From Streptomyces sp. ICBB 8177 (lineage in GTDB: Bacteria > Actinomycetota > Actinomycetes > Streptomycetales > Streptomycetaceae): DNA of 64,000 nucleotides. Position 1 is the first letter of the stretch. Each line of letters begins with the position of its first letter. The position numbers and the translations under genes are program-made. This document shows, piece after piece, positions 43,710-52,991 of this stretch. The DNA is taken from the NCBI RefSeq assembly GCF_003144095.1, contig NZ_NSKH01000018.1:2537202-2601201 (forward strand), given 5' to 3'. Under the pieces are notes generated by a model. The model had not been told where the DNA came from. It did not search any database and saw only the letters and a list, made by a program, of their open reading frames with translations.

Positions 43710-46700
43710 GTGCACCTCAAAAGCCTGACCCTGCGAGGCTTCAAGTCCTTCGCCTCGGCCACCACCCTGCGTTTCGAACCGGGCATCACCTGCGTCGTCG
43801 GCCCGAACGGCTCCGGCAAGTCCAACGTCGTGGACGGCCTGTCCTGGGTCATGGGGGAGCAGGGCGCCAAGAGCCTGCGCGGCGGCAAGATGGAGGACGT
43901 CATCTTCGCGGGCACCACCGGCCGCCCGCCGCTGGGCCGCGCCGAGGTCTCCCTCACCATCGACAACGCCGACGGCGCCCTGCCCATCGACTACGCCGAG
44001 GTCACCATCACGCGGACGATGTTCCGCAACGGCGGCAGCGAGTACCAGATCAACGGCGACACCTGCCGCCTGCTGGACATCCAGGAGCTGCTGTCCGACT
44101 CCGGCATCGGCCGCGAGATGCACGTGATCGTCGGTCAGGGCCAGCTGGACTCGGTCCTGCACGCCGACCCGATGGGCCGCCGGGCCTTCATCGAGGAGGC
44201 GGCGGGCGTCCTGAAGCACCGCAAGCGCAAGGAGAAGGCGCTGCGCAAGCTGGACGCGATGCAGGCCAACCTCGCCCGGGTGAGCGACCTGACGGCGGAA
44301 CTGCGCCGCCAGCTCAAGCCGCTGGGCAGGCAGGCCGCCGTCGCCCGGCGCGCCGCCGTCATCCAGGCCGACCTGCGGGACGCGCGGCTGCGGCTGCTCG
44401 CCGACGACCTGGTGACGTTGCGCGAGGCGCTGCGGGCCGAGGTCGCCGACGAGGCGGCCCTGAGGGAACGCAAGGACGCCGTGGAGGCCGCGGTCGAGGC
44501 CGCCGCCCAGCGGGAGGCCCAACTGGAGCAGCAGGTACGGGAGATCGGCCCGCGCCTGGCCGCCGCTCAGCAGACCTGGTACGGCCTGTCGCAACTGGCC
44601 GAACGCGTGCGTGGCACGATCGGCCTGGCCGAGCAGCGGGTCCGGCACGCCACCGGCCAACGGACCGAGGAGCGGCACGGCCGTGACCCGGAGGAGCTGG
44701 AACGCGAGGCGGCACGGGTGCGCGAGCAGGAGGCCGAGCTGACCGCCGCGCTGGAGGCCGCCCGCTACGCGCTTCAGGACACCGTCGCGCACCGCGCGGA
44801 GCTGGAACGCGCCCTGGCTGCCGAGGAAGCGCGCCTGAAGGCCGCCGCCCGCGCCATCGCCGACCGCCGCGAGCTGCTCGCCCGGCTGCACGGCCAGGTC
44901 AACGCCGCCCGCAGCCGGGCCGGCGCCGCCGAGGCGGAGATCGGCCGCCTCACCGCGGCCCGCGACGAGGCGGCGGAGCGCGCGGTGAGCGCGCAGGAGG
45001 AGTACGAGCGGCTGAAGTCCGAGGTGGAGGGCGCCGAGGCGGTCGACACCGAGCTGGAGGCGGCGCACGAGACGGCCCGGCGGGAGCTGGCCGACGCCGA
45101 GGAGGCGCTGGCCGCGGCCCGCGACGCGGCAACCGCCGCGGAACGCGAACGCGCCGCGCTCGCCGCCCGGCACGAGGCGCTGGCGCTCGGCCTGCGCCGC
45201 AAGGACGGAGGCGCCGCCCTGCTGGCCGCCGCCGGACGCCTGACCGGGCTGCTCGGTCCGGCCGCGGAACTGCTGACCGTGACCCCGGGCCACGAGGCCG
45301 CGATCGCCGCCGCCCTGGGCGCCGCGGCCGACGCGGTGGCGGTCGCCACGCCGGCTGCCGCGGCCGAGGCGCTGCGGCTGCTGCGCGAGGACGACGCGGG
45401 CCGGGCCGCGTTGCTCGTGGGCTGCGGCGAGGGGGAGCGCGCCCCGGCCCGGGCGACGGGCGCCTGCGCCGCCGCGACGGCCCAGGGCGATCGCGCCGAG
45501 GCACCCGCGCCGCCCGCCCCCCGCGCCCCGGAGCCCCGCCCGGCCTCCGTCGGTGTTCCCCATCAGAGCCCGGCGGCCCCGGAGGCGCCCGGCGCCGTTC
45601 CCGCCGCCGAACTCGTCACCGGGCCGCCCCAGTTGCTGCCCGCGGTGCGCCGTCTGCTGCGCGACACCGTGGTCGTCGCCGATCTCGCCGCCGCGCAGGA
45701 GCTGGTCGCGGACCGCCCGCAGGCCGTCGCGGTGACCGCCGACGGCGACCTGCTCGCGGCGCACTTCGCGCACGGAGGCTCGGCGGGCGCGCCCAGCCTG
45801 CTGGAGACCCAGGCCGCCGTGGACGAGGCCGCCGCGGGCCTGGAGCGCCTCGCGACCCGTTGCGCGGCGCTCGCCGAGACGCAGGCCGCCGCGAAGGAGC
45901 GCCGCGCGGCGGCCGCCCGCCAGGTCGACGACCTCGCGGCGCGGCGCCGCACCGCGGACAAGGAGCGGTCCGCCGTCGCCCAGCAGCTCGGCAGGCTCGC
46001 CGGTCAGGCCCGCGCCGCGGCGGGTGAGGCCGAGCGCACCGCCGCCGCCGTCGTACGGGCCGAGGAGGCGCTGTCGCGGGCGAGCGGCGAACTGGCGGAG
46101 CTGGCGGGGCGGTTGAGCGAGGCCGAGGAGGAACCCGCCGAGGAGGAACCGGACACCGCCGCCCGCGACCGGCTCGCCGCCGACGGCGCCAACGCCCGCC
46201 AGACCGAGATGGAGGCGCGGCTGCAACTGCGTACCCACGAGGAGCGGGTGAAGGCGCTGGCCGGGCGCGCCGACTCGCTGGACCGCGCGGCCCGGGCCGA
46301 GCGCGAGAACCGGGCCCGAGCCGAGCGCCGCAAGGCCCGGCTGGCCCACGAGGCGCGCGTCGCCTCGGCGGTGGCGTCCGGGGCCCGCGGGCTGCTGGAG
46401 TACGTGACGGTCTCGCTGGAGCGCGCCGAGCGGGAGCGCGCCGCGGCCGAACACGCCAAGGCGGAGCGCGAGGCGGCGCTCGCCGCGGAACGGGACGCGG
46501 CCCGCGGCTGGAAGTCCGAGCTGGACAAGCTGACCGACTCGGTCCACCGCGGCGAGGTGCTGGGCGCGGAGAAGCGGCTGCGCGTCGAGCAGTTGGAGGC
46601 CAAGGCGCTGGAGGAGCACGGCATGGAGCCGGCCGGCCTGATCGCCGAGTACGGCCCCGACCAGCCCGTCCCCGCCCCGCTGCCCGCCGAGGGCGAGCAG

Positions 46701-47426
46701 CCGCACGCGGAGGCTCCGCAGGCCGAAGCGGAGGAGGAGACGCCGACGCGCCCCTACGTGCGCGCCGAGCAGGAGAAGCGCCTGAAGGCCGCCGAGCGCG
46801 CCTACGCGCAGCTGGGCAAGGTCAACCCGCTGGCGCTGGAGGAGTTCGCGGCGCTGGAGGAGCGGCACAAGTTCCTCACCGAGCAACTGGAGGACCTGAA
46901 GAAGACCCGCGCCGACCTGCTCCAGGTCGTCAAGGAGGTCGACGAGCGGGTCGAGCAGGTCTTCACCGCCGCGTACCACGACACCGCGCGGGAGTTCGAG
47001 GGCGTCTTCTCGCGTTTGTTCCCCGGGGGCGAGGGCAGGCTGGTGCTCACGGATCCGGACGACATGCTGGCCACAGGCGTGGAGGTCGAGGCGCGGCCGC
47101 CGGGCAAGAAGGTCAAGCGGCTGTCGCTGCTGTCGGGTGGCGAGCGGTCGCTGACCGCGGTGGCCCTGCTGGTGTCGATCTTCAAGGCCCGGCCGAGTCC
47201 GTTCTATGTGATGGACGAGGTCGAGGCGGCGCTGGACGACACCAACCTGCAACGCCTGATCGGGATCATGCGTGAGCTCCAGGAGAGTTCGCAGCTGATC
47301 GTGATCACGCACCAGAAACGGACGATGGAGGTCGCCGATGCCCTGTACGGCGTATCGATGCAGGGTGATGGTGTCTCGAAGGTGATCAGCCAACGGCTCC
47401 GGGAGAGCGGCAAGCGCCCCGCCTGA
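43710..47426 (+). CDS. smc: Chromosome segregation protein SMC
   Basis: The product is 1238 residues from GTG, behind GGAGGAGGAGAGG. Walker A is GPNGSGKSN (31-39), with long coiled coils around a hinge near 500-690, ABC signature LSLLSGGERSL (about 1140) and Walker B FYVMDEVEAALDD (about 1168). With ScpAB it forms the bacterial condensin that folds and segregates chromosomes, including during sporulation. The hinge contains an Ala/Pro/Glu-rich insertion at about 571-635 that looks disordered. The proximal coil of the C-terminal half has a similar Pro/Glu-rich stretch. Confidence 0.97.
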   Translation: MHLKSLTLRGFKSFASATTLRFEPGITCVVGPNGSGKSNVVDGLSWVMGEQGAKSLRGGKMEDVIFAGTTGRPPLGRAEVSLTIDNADGALPIDYAEVTITRTMFRNGGSEYQINGDTCRLLDIQELLSDSGIGREMHVIVGQGQLDSVLHADPMGRRAFIEEAAGVLKHRKRKEKALRKLDAMQANLARVSDLTAELRRQLKPLGRQAAVARRAAVIQADLRDARLRLLADDLVTLREALRAEVADEAALRERKDAVEAAVEAAAQREAQLEQQVREIGPRLAAAQQTWYGLSQLAERVRGTIGLAEQRVRHATGQRTEERHGRDPEELEREAARVREQEAELTAALEAARYALQDTVAHRAELERALAAEEARLKAAARAIADRRELLARLHGQVNAARSRAGAAEAEIGRLTAARDEAAERAVSAQEEYERLKSEVEGAEAVDTELEAAHETARRELADAEEALAAARDAATAAERERAALAARHEALALGLRRKDGGAALLAAAGRLTGLLGPAAELLTVTPGHEAAIAAALGAAADAVAVATPAAAAEALRLLREDDAGRAALLVGCGEGERAPARATGACAAATAQGDRAEAPAPPAPRAPEPRPASVGVPHQSPAAPEAPGAVPAAELVTGPPQLLPAVRRLLRDTVVVADLAAAQELVADRPQAVAVTADGDLLAAHFAHGGSAGAPSLLETQAAVDEAAAGLERLATRCAALAETQAAAKERRAAAARQVDDLAARRRTADKERSAVAQQLGRLAGQARAAAGEAERTAAAVVRAEEALSRASGELAELAGRLSEAEEEPAEEEPDTAARDRLAADGANARQTEMEARLQLRTHEERVKALAGRADSLDRAARAERENRARAERRKARLAHEARVASAVASGARGLLEYVTVSLERAERERAAAEHAKAEREAALAAERDAARGWKSELDKLTDSVHRGEVLGAEKRLRVEQLEAKALEEHGMEPAGLIAEYGPDQPVPAPLPAEGEQPHAEAPQAEAEEETPTRPYVRAEQEKRLKAAERAYAQLGKVNPLALEEFAALEERHKFLTEQLEDLKKTRADLLQVVKEVDERVEQVFTAAYHDTAREFEGVFSRLFPGGEGRLVLTDPDDMLATGVEVEARPPGKKVKRLSLLSGGERSLTAVALLVSIFKARPSPFYVMDEVEAALDDTNLQRLIGIMRELQESSQLIVITHQKRTMEVADALYGVSMQGDGVSKVISQRLRESGKRPA

Positions 47427-47540
47427 ACGGGCCCCGCGCCTTGGCCGCGTCCGTCCGATGGCCGATGGCATGCACCGCGATCTTCAACATGTGAACGCCG
47501 AGTGATGCGTCCTGTGTCCAAACAGACACCTGACCTCCTA

Positions 47541-47584
47541 TTGACTTCGAAACTTGAACGCATAGCCTCTGAAACGTCGTTTCA
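47541..47584 (+). promoter_or_regulatory. Sugar-porter promoter and palindromic operator
   Basis: TTGACT (47541-47546) and TAGCCT (47563-47568) are 16 bp apart. Immediately after lies TGAAAC-GTC-GTTTCA (47570-47584), a perfect palindrome that would cover the transcription start. This is a classical repressor arrangement, and the motif resembles LacI-family sites. The leader to the TTG start is about 110 nt. Confidence 0.6.
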
Positions 47585-47687
47585 ACCTTCGACGGATGGT
47601 CGAGTGGTGACGGTCGGTGGATCGCCTGACACTCGAGATCCAGGCCCACACACCGCAGGGCTCACCGACGAGCCCCAGGAGTTCACC

Positions 47688-49115
47688 TTGACCAGCACAC
47701 GACCAGGCGTGACGCCGGGTGGCCCGCAGGCCGCCACCGACCACCTCGGGCACGTCGTCTTCATCACCGCGGCGGCCGCCATGGGCGGTTTCCTGTTCGG
47801 CTACGACAGCTCCGTCATCAACGGCGCCGTGGTCGGCATCCAGGGCAAGTTCGGCATCAGCCACAGCCTGCTCGCGCAGGTCGTCGCCGCCGCGCTGCTC
47901 GGCTGCGCGGTGGGCGCCGCGCTGGCCGGACGGATCGCCGACCGCATCGGCCGTATCTGGGTGATGCGCATCGCCGCGGTGCTGTTCACCATCAGCGCGG
48001 TCGGCTCAGCCCTGCCGTTCGCCGTGTGGGACCTGACCATGTGGCGGGTGATCGGCGGCTTCGGCATCGGCATGGCCTCGGTGATCGGCCCCGCCTACAT
48101 CGCCGAGGTCGCGCCGCCCGCCTACCGCGGCAGGCTCGGCTCGTTCCAGCAGGCCGCGATCGTCGTCGGCATCGCCATCTCGCAGCTCGTCAACTACGGC
48201 ATCCTGCAGATGGCCAACGGCGACCAGCGCGGCAAGCTCGGCGGCCTGGAGGCCTGGCAGTGGATGCTGGGCGTCATGGTGGTGCCCGCCGTGCTCTACG
48301 GCCTGCTGTCCTTCGCCATCCCCGAGTCGCCGCGCTTCCTGCTGTCGGTCGGCCGGGACGACGCCGCCAAGAAGGTGCTCAGCGAGGTCGAGGGCGCCGG
48401 CACCGACCTGGACGCCCGCGCCGAGGAGATCCGGCACGCGATGCGCCGGGAGCACAAGTCCACCTTCCGCGACCTGCTCGGCGGACGGGGCGGCTTCCTG
48501 CCGATCGTGTGGATCGGCATCGGGCTGTCGGCCTTCCAGCAGCTGGTCGGCATCAACGTGATCTTCTACTACTCGTCGTCGCTGTGGCAGTCGGTCGGCA
48601 TCGACCCGACGAGCTCGTTCCTGTACTCCTTCACCACGTCGATCGTGAACGTGATCGGCACGGTGATCGCGATGCTCTTCGTGGACAAGATCGGCCGCAA
48701 GCCGCTGTCGATCATCGGCTCGGTCGGCATGACGATCTCGCTGGCGCTGGCCGCCTGGGCGTTCTCGTACAAGACCGGGCACGGCAGCAACATCCACCTG
48801 CCCAACACCCAGGGCACGGTGGCCCTGGTCGCCGCGCACAGCTTCGTGCTGTTCTTCGCGCTGTCGTGGGGCGTCGTGGTCTGGGTGCTGCTCGGCGAGA
48901 TGTTCCCCAACAAGATCCGCGCCGCCGCGCTGGGCGTCGCCGCCTCCGCGCAGTGGATCGCCAACTGGGTGATCACCGTCAGCTTCCCGACGCTGTCCGA
49001 CTGGAACCTGTCCGGCGCGTACGTCATCTACTCGTGCTTCGCGCTGCTGTCGATCCCCTTCGTCGTCTTCCTGGTCAAGGAGACGAAGGGCAAGTCCCTG
49101 GAGGAGATGGGCTAA
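47688..49115 (+). CDS. glcP: MFS sugar porter, GlcP-like glucose permease
   Basis: The product is 475 residues from TTG at 47688, which has AGGAG 7 nt upstream; the longer open frame from 47502 runs through the promoter. It has twelve membrane segments and all sugar-porter marks: GGFLFGYDSSVINGAVVG, DRIGR, IPESPRFLLSVGR, GINVIFYYSSSLWQSVG, DKIGRKP and the closing ETKGKSLEEM. Family and position directly after smc match GlcP, the main glucose/H+ symporter of S. coelicolor. The substrate is inferred. A repressor-type palindrome overlaps its promoter, suggesting sugar induction. Confidence 0.9.
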   Translation: MTSTRPGVTPGGPQAATDHLGHVVFITAAAAMGGFLFGYDSSVINGAVVGIQGKFGISHSLLAQVVAAALLGCAVGAALAGRIADRIGRIWVMRIAAVLFTISAVGSALPFAVWDLTMWRVIGGFGIGMASVIGPAYIAEVAPPAYRGRLGSFQQAAIVVGIAISQLVNYGILQMANGDQRGKLGGLEAWQWMLGVMVVPAVLYGLLSFAIPESPRFLLSVGRDDAAKKVLSEVEGAGTDLDARAEEIRHAMRREHKSTFRDLLGGRGGFLPIVWIGIGLSAFQQLVGINVIFYYSSSLWQSVGIDPTSSFLYSFTTSIVNVIGTVIAMLFVDKIGRKPLSIIGSVGMTISLALAAWAFSYKTGHGSNIHLPNTQGTVALVAAHSFVLFFALSWGVVVWVLLGEMFPNKIRAAALGVAASAQWIANWVITVSFPTLSDWNLSGAYVIYSCFALLSIPFVVFLVKETKGKSLEEMG

Positions 49116-49210
49116 CACCCCGCCGCCCGCTCCTCCAGCCCGCTGCCCCGGCCCGGCCGCCGTCCCCGGCCCCGAGCCGGGGCAGCTCATCGCCGTCACA
49201 GCGAGACGGC

Positions 49211-49271
49211 AACGGCGCGGCCCGGGGCCGCGAGCGGTGCGATTCCGCCCGCGGCCCCGGGCCGCGCCGTT
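49211..49271. terminator. Very strong bidirectional terminator
   Basis: A perfect 22-bp stem (49211-49232 with 49250-49271) with a 17-nt loop lies between the convergent sugar porter and NCS1 permease genes. Confidence 0.85.
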
Positions 49272-49288
49272 CGTCCGCCCGCCGGGGC

Positions 49289-50743
49289 TCAGACCGTGGC
49301 GGCGGCCTCGGTCACCTCGGCCGGCTCCGCGGCAGGGGTGCGCGACGGGCGGCGCCGGGGCAGCACGCCGTACAGCACCGCCGAGACCACGATGGTCACC
49401 GCCCAGCCGAGGCCGTTGCGGCCGGGCCAGCTGGACGCCAGCGGGCCGGAGAACCAGGAGATCGAGGTGAAGCACAGGCCGCAGGCCAGCCCGGCCGCCC
49501 ACGCGGTCATCGCCTGCCAGGCGAAGCCGCCCTTGTACCAGTAGGCGCTGGAGCGGGAGGTGTCCATCAGCGCCTTCGCGTCATAGCTCCTGCGGTGCAG
49601 CATGTCCACGCCGAACACGCCGATCCACGCCGAGAACGAGACCGCCAGCAGCGTCAGGAACGAGATGAACGAGCTGATGAAGCTGGTCGCCACGATCATC
49701 AGCAGCGAACCGAAGACCAGGCTGATCACCGCGTTGACGCTCACCGCCGCGGCGCGCGGGATGCGGAAGCCCAGGGTCTGCGCGGTGAAGCCGGCCGAGT
49801 ACATCGACATGCTGTTGATCAGCAGCATGCCGATCAGCGCGATCAGCAGGTACGGCACCGAGATCCAGGTCGGCAGCAGCTTGCCGATGAACGAGACCGG
49901 GTCGGTGGCCGACGCCAGGTCCGGCGTGCCGACCGCCATCACCGCGCCCATCAGCACCAGCGGGACCACCACGATCCCGGCGCCGCCGACGGTGTTGCCG
50001 ACGATGCCCTTGTCGGACGCCCGGCGCGGCAGGTAGCGGGCGAAGTCGGCGCCGGAGGGCGCCCAGCTGATGCCGCCCGCCGCTATCGTGCCGACGCCCG
50101 CGATCAGTGCGGCGGTGCTGCCGCCCGGCCGCGAGAAGACCTGCGACCAGTGGGTGTGCCCGACCAGGTAGACCAGCACCGCGACGCTGAACGCGCCGAA
50201 CAGGTACGCCGACCACTTGTTGCACAGCAGCAGCACGGTGCGGCCCATGCCGGAGACGGTGAAGGTGCAGCCGACGAAGAACAGCAGCGTGACGACGATC
50301 AGCACCGTGTTGCTCTTGATCCCGAACAGCAGGTTCAGGATGGTCAGCACCGCGTAGGCCCCGGTGACCGCGTTGATCGTCTCCCACCCCCAGCGGGCGA
50401 TCCAGGTGACCGCGCCGGGGAAGAGGTTGCCGCGCTGGCCGAAGACCGCCCGCGACAGCGTCATGCCCGGGGCGCCGCCCCGCTTGCCCGCGATGGCCAG
50501 GAAGCCCACGATGCCGTAGCTGGCGACCGGGGCGAGGATCGCGACCAGCAGTACCTGGTAGAAGTTCAGGCCGTTGGAGACCACCAGGCCCGCGCCCATG
50601 GTGAGCAGCAGCACGCTGATGTTCGCGGCGACCCAGGTCGGGAAGAGTTCACGGACACGGCCGCGTCGCTCGCTGTCGGGAACGGGCTCGATGCCCCGGG
50701 TCTCTATGGCGCTGCTCGCCTCGCCGGCGCGCGTGTGGTCCAT
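49289..50743 (-). CDS. NCS1-family purine/cytosine permease
   Basis: The product is 484 residues from ATG at 50743. Twelve membrane helices; family landmarks are LFPTWVAANISVLLLTMGAG near the N-terminus, the SRAVFGQRGNLFP segment, WARWGWE-like IARWGWETINAVTGAY, GGISWAPSGADFARYLPRRA and SFSAWIGVFGVDMLHRR. NCS1 symporters take up nucleobases, hydantoins, allantoin or related compounds with H+ or Na+. The substrate cannot be read. It lies alone between convergent glcP and divergent ftsY, with its own promoter. Confidence 0.9.
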   Translation of the reverse strand: MDHTRAGEASSAIETRGIEPVPDSERRGRVRELFPTWVAANISVLLLTMGAGLVVSNGLNFYQVLLVAILAPVASYGIVGFLAIAGKRGGAPGMTLSRAVFGQRGNLFPGAVTWIARWGWETINAVTGAYAVLTILNLLFGIKSNTVLIVVTLLFFVGCTFTVSGMGRTVLLLCNKWSAYLFGAFSVAVLVYLVGHTHWSQVFSRPGGSTAALIAGVGTIAAGGISWAPSGADFARYLPRRASDKGIVGNTVGGAGIVVVPLVLMGAVMAVGTPDLASATDPVSFIGKLLPTWISVPYLLIALIGMLLINSMSMYSAGFTAQTLGFRIPRAAAVSVNAVISLVFGSLLMIVATSFISSFISFLTLLAVSFSAWIGVFGVDMLHRRSYDAKALMDTSRSSAYWYKGGFAWQAMTAWAAGLACGLCFTSISWFSGPLASSWPGRNGLGWAVTIVVSAVLYGVLPRRRPSRTPAAEPAEVTEAAATV

Positions 50744-50834
50744 GGCGGAGGTACTCCGGAGGAAGGGGAAGGCGGTGGAACCGCGGAGCGGAACAATGCT
50801 GCCGCGCATGATCTACGCGCGTCACGGCCCCAGG

Positions 50835-50861
50835 ATCATATGCGCCTGAACAAAACGTCAA
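50835..50861 (-). promoter_or_regulatory. NCS1 permease promoter with flanking dyad
   Basis: On the minus strand TTGACG (50861-50856) and a consensus-like TATGAT (50840-50835) are 15 bp apart, shorter than usual. GCGCATGATC (about 50805) and GATCATATGCGC (about 50834) form an imperfect inverted repeat around the start region, a possible operator. Confidence 0.5.
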
Positions 50862-50987
50862 CCGTGAGCTTTGTCCCATTGTGCCGGATCTCCCGCCGTC
50901 ACCACGAGTCCCGGCCCGGCGACCCGGCCCACCGCCGCGCCGCCTGCGCACGGCGCGGCCGGGCCGTGGCCGATACTGGAGGGCGTT

Positions 50988-52208
50988 ATGGAAACCGTCA
51001 TCCTTGCTGTAGTCATCGCCCTGGTCGCGGTCGGCGCGCTCAGCGGTCTCGTGATCGGCAGCCGCCGTAAGAAGCAGCTGCCGCCCGCGCCGCCGTCGTC
51101 GGCAGAACCGAGGATCACCGCCCCTCCGGCCGAGCCCCACGTCGGCGAGGACGCGGAGACCCCACGTGACGAACCTCGCAGGACCATCGAGGAGGTGGGC
51201 CTGCCGGAGGCCCCGGTGGTCACCCTGCCGCCGGAGGCCGAGGAGCCCGAGGCCGCCGCCGCGCCGCCGGCCGTCGAGGTCCCCGAGCCCGCCGCGGGCC
51301 GCCTGGTGCGGCTGCGCTCCCGGCTGTCGCGGTCGCAGAACACCCTCGGCAAGGGCCTGCTGGCCCTGCTGTCGCGGGAGCACCTCGACGAGGACACCTG
51401 GGAGGAGATCGAGGACACCCTCCTGACCGCCGACGTCGGCGTCGCCCCCACCCAGGAACTCGTCGAGCGGTTGCGCACCCGGGTACGGGTCCTGGGCACC
51501 CGCACCCCGGCCGAACTGCGCACCCTGCTGCGCGAGGAGCTGCTGACGCTGGTCGGCACCGACCTCGACCGCACCCTGCACACCGAGAGCGTGACCGACA
51601 ACCCGGCCGTGCTGATGGTCGTCGGCGTCAACGGCACCGGGAAGACCACCACCACCGGCAAGCTCGCCCGGGTGCTGGTCGCGGACGGGCGCAGCGTGGT
51701 GCTGGGCGCGGCGGACACCTTCCGGGCCGCCGCCGCCGACCAGTTGCAGACCTGGGGCGAGCGCGTCGGCGCCCGCACCGTGCGCGGCCCCGAGGCCGGC
51801 GACCCGGCGTCGGTGGCCTTCGACGCGGTGAAGGAAGGTATCGCCGAGGGCGCCGACGTCGTGCTCATCGACACGGCGGGCCGCCTGCACACCAAGACCG
51901 GCCTGATGGACGAGCTGGGCAAGGTCAAGCGGGTCGTCGAGAAGCACGGTCCGGTCGACGAGGTGATCCTCGTCCTGGACGCCACCACCGGGCAGAACGG
52001 CCTGGTCCAGGCCCGCGTCTTCGCCGAGGTGGTCGACATCACCGGCATCGCCCTGACCAAGCTGGACGGCACCGCCAAGGGCGGCATCGTCGTGGCCGTC
52101 CAGCGCGAACTGGGCGTACCGGTCAAGCTGGTCGGCCTGGGTGAGGGCCCGGACGACCTGGCGCCGTTCGAGCCGGAGGCGTTCGTCGACGCGCTGATCG
52201 GCGACTGA
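50988..52208 (+). CDS. ftsY: Signal recognition particle receptor FtsY
   Basis: The product is 406 residues from ATG at 50988 behind GGAGGG. It starts with a genuine membrane helix (ETVILAVVIALVAVGALSGL), then an acidic Glu/Pro-rich linker, the N domain, and the SRP GTPase with G1 GVNGTGKTTTTGKLA (about 212), ADTFRAAAADQL, DTAGR (about 294) and TKLDGTAKGG. It receives Ffh-bound ribosomes at the membrane. The ffh gene lies 8.5 kb downstream in the same direction. Confidence 0.96.
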   Translation: METVILAVVIALVAVGALSGLVIGSRRKKQLPPAPPSSAEPRITAPPAEPHVGEDAETPRDEPRRTIEEVGLPEAPVVTLPPEAEEPEAAAAPPAVEVPEPAAGRLVRLRSRLSRSQNTLGKGLLALLSREHLDEDTWEEIEDTLLTADVGVAPTQELVERLRTRVRVLGTRTPAELRTLLREELLTLVGTDLDRTLHTESVTDNPAVLMVVGVNGTGKTTTTGKLARVLVADGRSVVLGAADTFRAAAADQLQTWGERVGARTVRGPEAGDPASVAFDAVKEGIAEGADVVLIDTAGRLHTKTGLMDELGKVKRVVEKHGPVDEVILVLDATTGQNGLVQARVFAEVVDITGIALTKLDGTAKGGIVVAVQRELGVPVKLVGLGEGPDDLAPFEPEAFVDALIGD

Positions 52209-52236
52209 GTCCGCGCGGGACCCGTGCGGACCCAGG

Positions 52237-52279
52237 ACGGGTAAGGGGTGCTCACCGTGGGCGAGCACCCCTTACCCGT
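52237..52279. terminator. Bidirectional terminator after ftsY
   Basis: A perfect 17-bp stem (52237-52253 with 52263-52279) with a 9-nt loop, between convergent genes. Confidence 0.9.
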
Positions 52280-52322
52280 TCCCGTAGGCGCTCAGAAGGC
52301 ACGGCACCCGTCCCGTAGGGGC

Positions 52323-52991
52323 TCAGGAGCGCACGGGCAGCCCGTGGCGGTGGCACACGTACGCCAGCGTCCCGAGCAGCAACCGGGCCTCCGGCGGCTG
52401 GCGGTCGGGGGAGGGAGGGCGCAGCCAGCGGACCGGGCCGAGCCCGCCGAGGTCGGAGGGCGGCGCGGTCACGTAGTCGCCCCGGCCCAGGCAGCGCAGG
52501 TCGAGACCGGTGTCGTCCCAGCCCATCCGGTACAGCAGGCTGGGCAGCTCCGCGGCCGCGCCCGGCGCCACGAAGAACTGCGCCCGGCCGGTCGGGGTGG
52601 CCAGCACGGGACCGAGTCGCAGGCCCATCCGCTCCAGCCGGACCATCGCCTGGCAGCCCGCCTCCTCGGCCACGTCCAGCGCGTCGAAGGAGCGCCCGGC
52701 GGGCAGCAGCACCGCGGCGCCCGGTGTCTCGTCCCACGCCTCGGCGACCCGGGCCGGCGAGGTGCCCGCCGGGATCTCGGAGGCGAAGCGCAGCGGGTGC
52801 GCGCCCGGCGCGGGGCAGCCGGGGTCGCCGCAGCTGCACTCGCCGCGCACCGCGCGGGCGCCGGGGGCCACCACCCAGCCGTACCGCCCGGTGTACTCCG
52901 CGACCGTGGCGCGCACCGAGGTACGGGTACGGCGGCGGGTGCCGGGCGCGATGTCCCGGATCTCCCGGAAACTGCCGATCGTGAAGCCCAT
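52323..52991 (-). CDS. Bifunctional DNA primase/polymerase-like protein
   Basis: The product is 222 residues with a near-ideal GGAGGTGAC before ATG. It matches the N-terminal prim-pol (AEP) family: VRATVAEYTGRYGWVVAPGA, the Cys/His cluster ECSCGDPGCPAPGAHP (Cys 52, 54, 59, His 65), the acidic SFDALDVAEE (Asp 103, 106) and GLDLRCLGRGDYVTAPPSD. Plasmid and phage prim-pols usually carry a helicase domain as well; this one is stand-alone. I recall the same gene beside nsdA in S. coelicolor. Whether it still polymerises is unknown. Confidence 0.85.
   Translation of the reverse strand: MGFTIGSFREIRDIAPGTRRRTRTSVRATVAEYTGRYGWVVAPGARAVRGECSCGDPGCPAPGAHPLRFASEIPAGTSPARVAEAWDETPGAAVLLPAGRSFDALDVAEEAGCQAMVRLERMGLRLGPVLATPTGRAQFFVAPGAAAELPSLLYRMGWDDTGLDLRCLGRGDYVTAPPSDLGGLGPVRWLRPPSPDRQPPEARLLLGTLAYVCHRHGLPVRS

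Noticed and set aside
43492-43728. 78-residue ORF upstream of smc
   Set aside because: No coding bias, runs across the smc ribosome binding site and start, and has no recognisable domain.
43617-47471. 1284-codon minus-strand open frame
   Set aside because: Antisense shadow of smc; low-complexity Gly/Leu/Arg translation without motifs.
47502-47687. Extra 62 codons at the N-terminus of the sugar porter
   Set aside because: This stretch contains the promoter and operator, and TTG at 47688 has a good ribosome binding site and gives the family's normal length.
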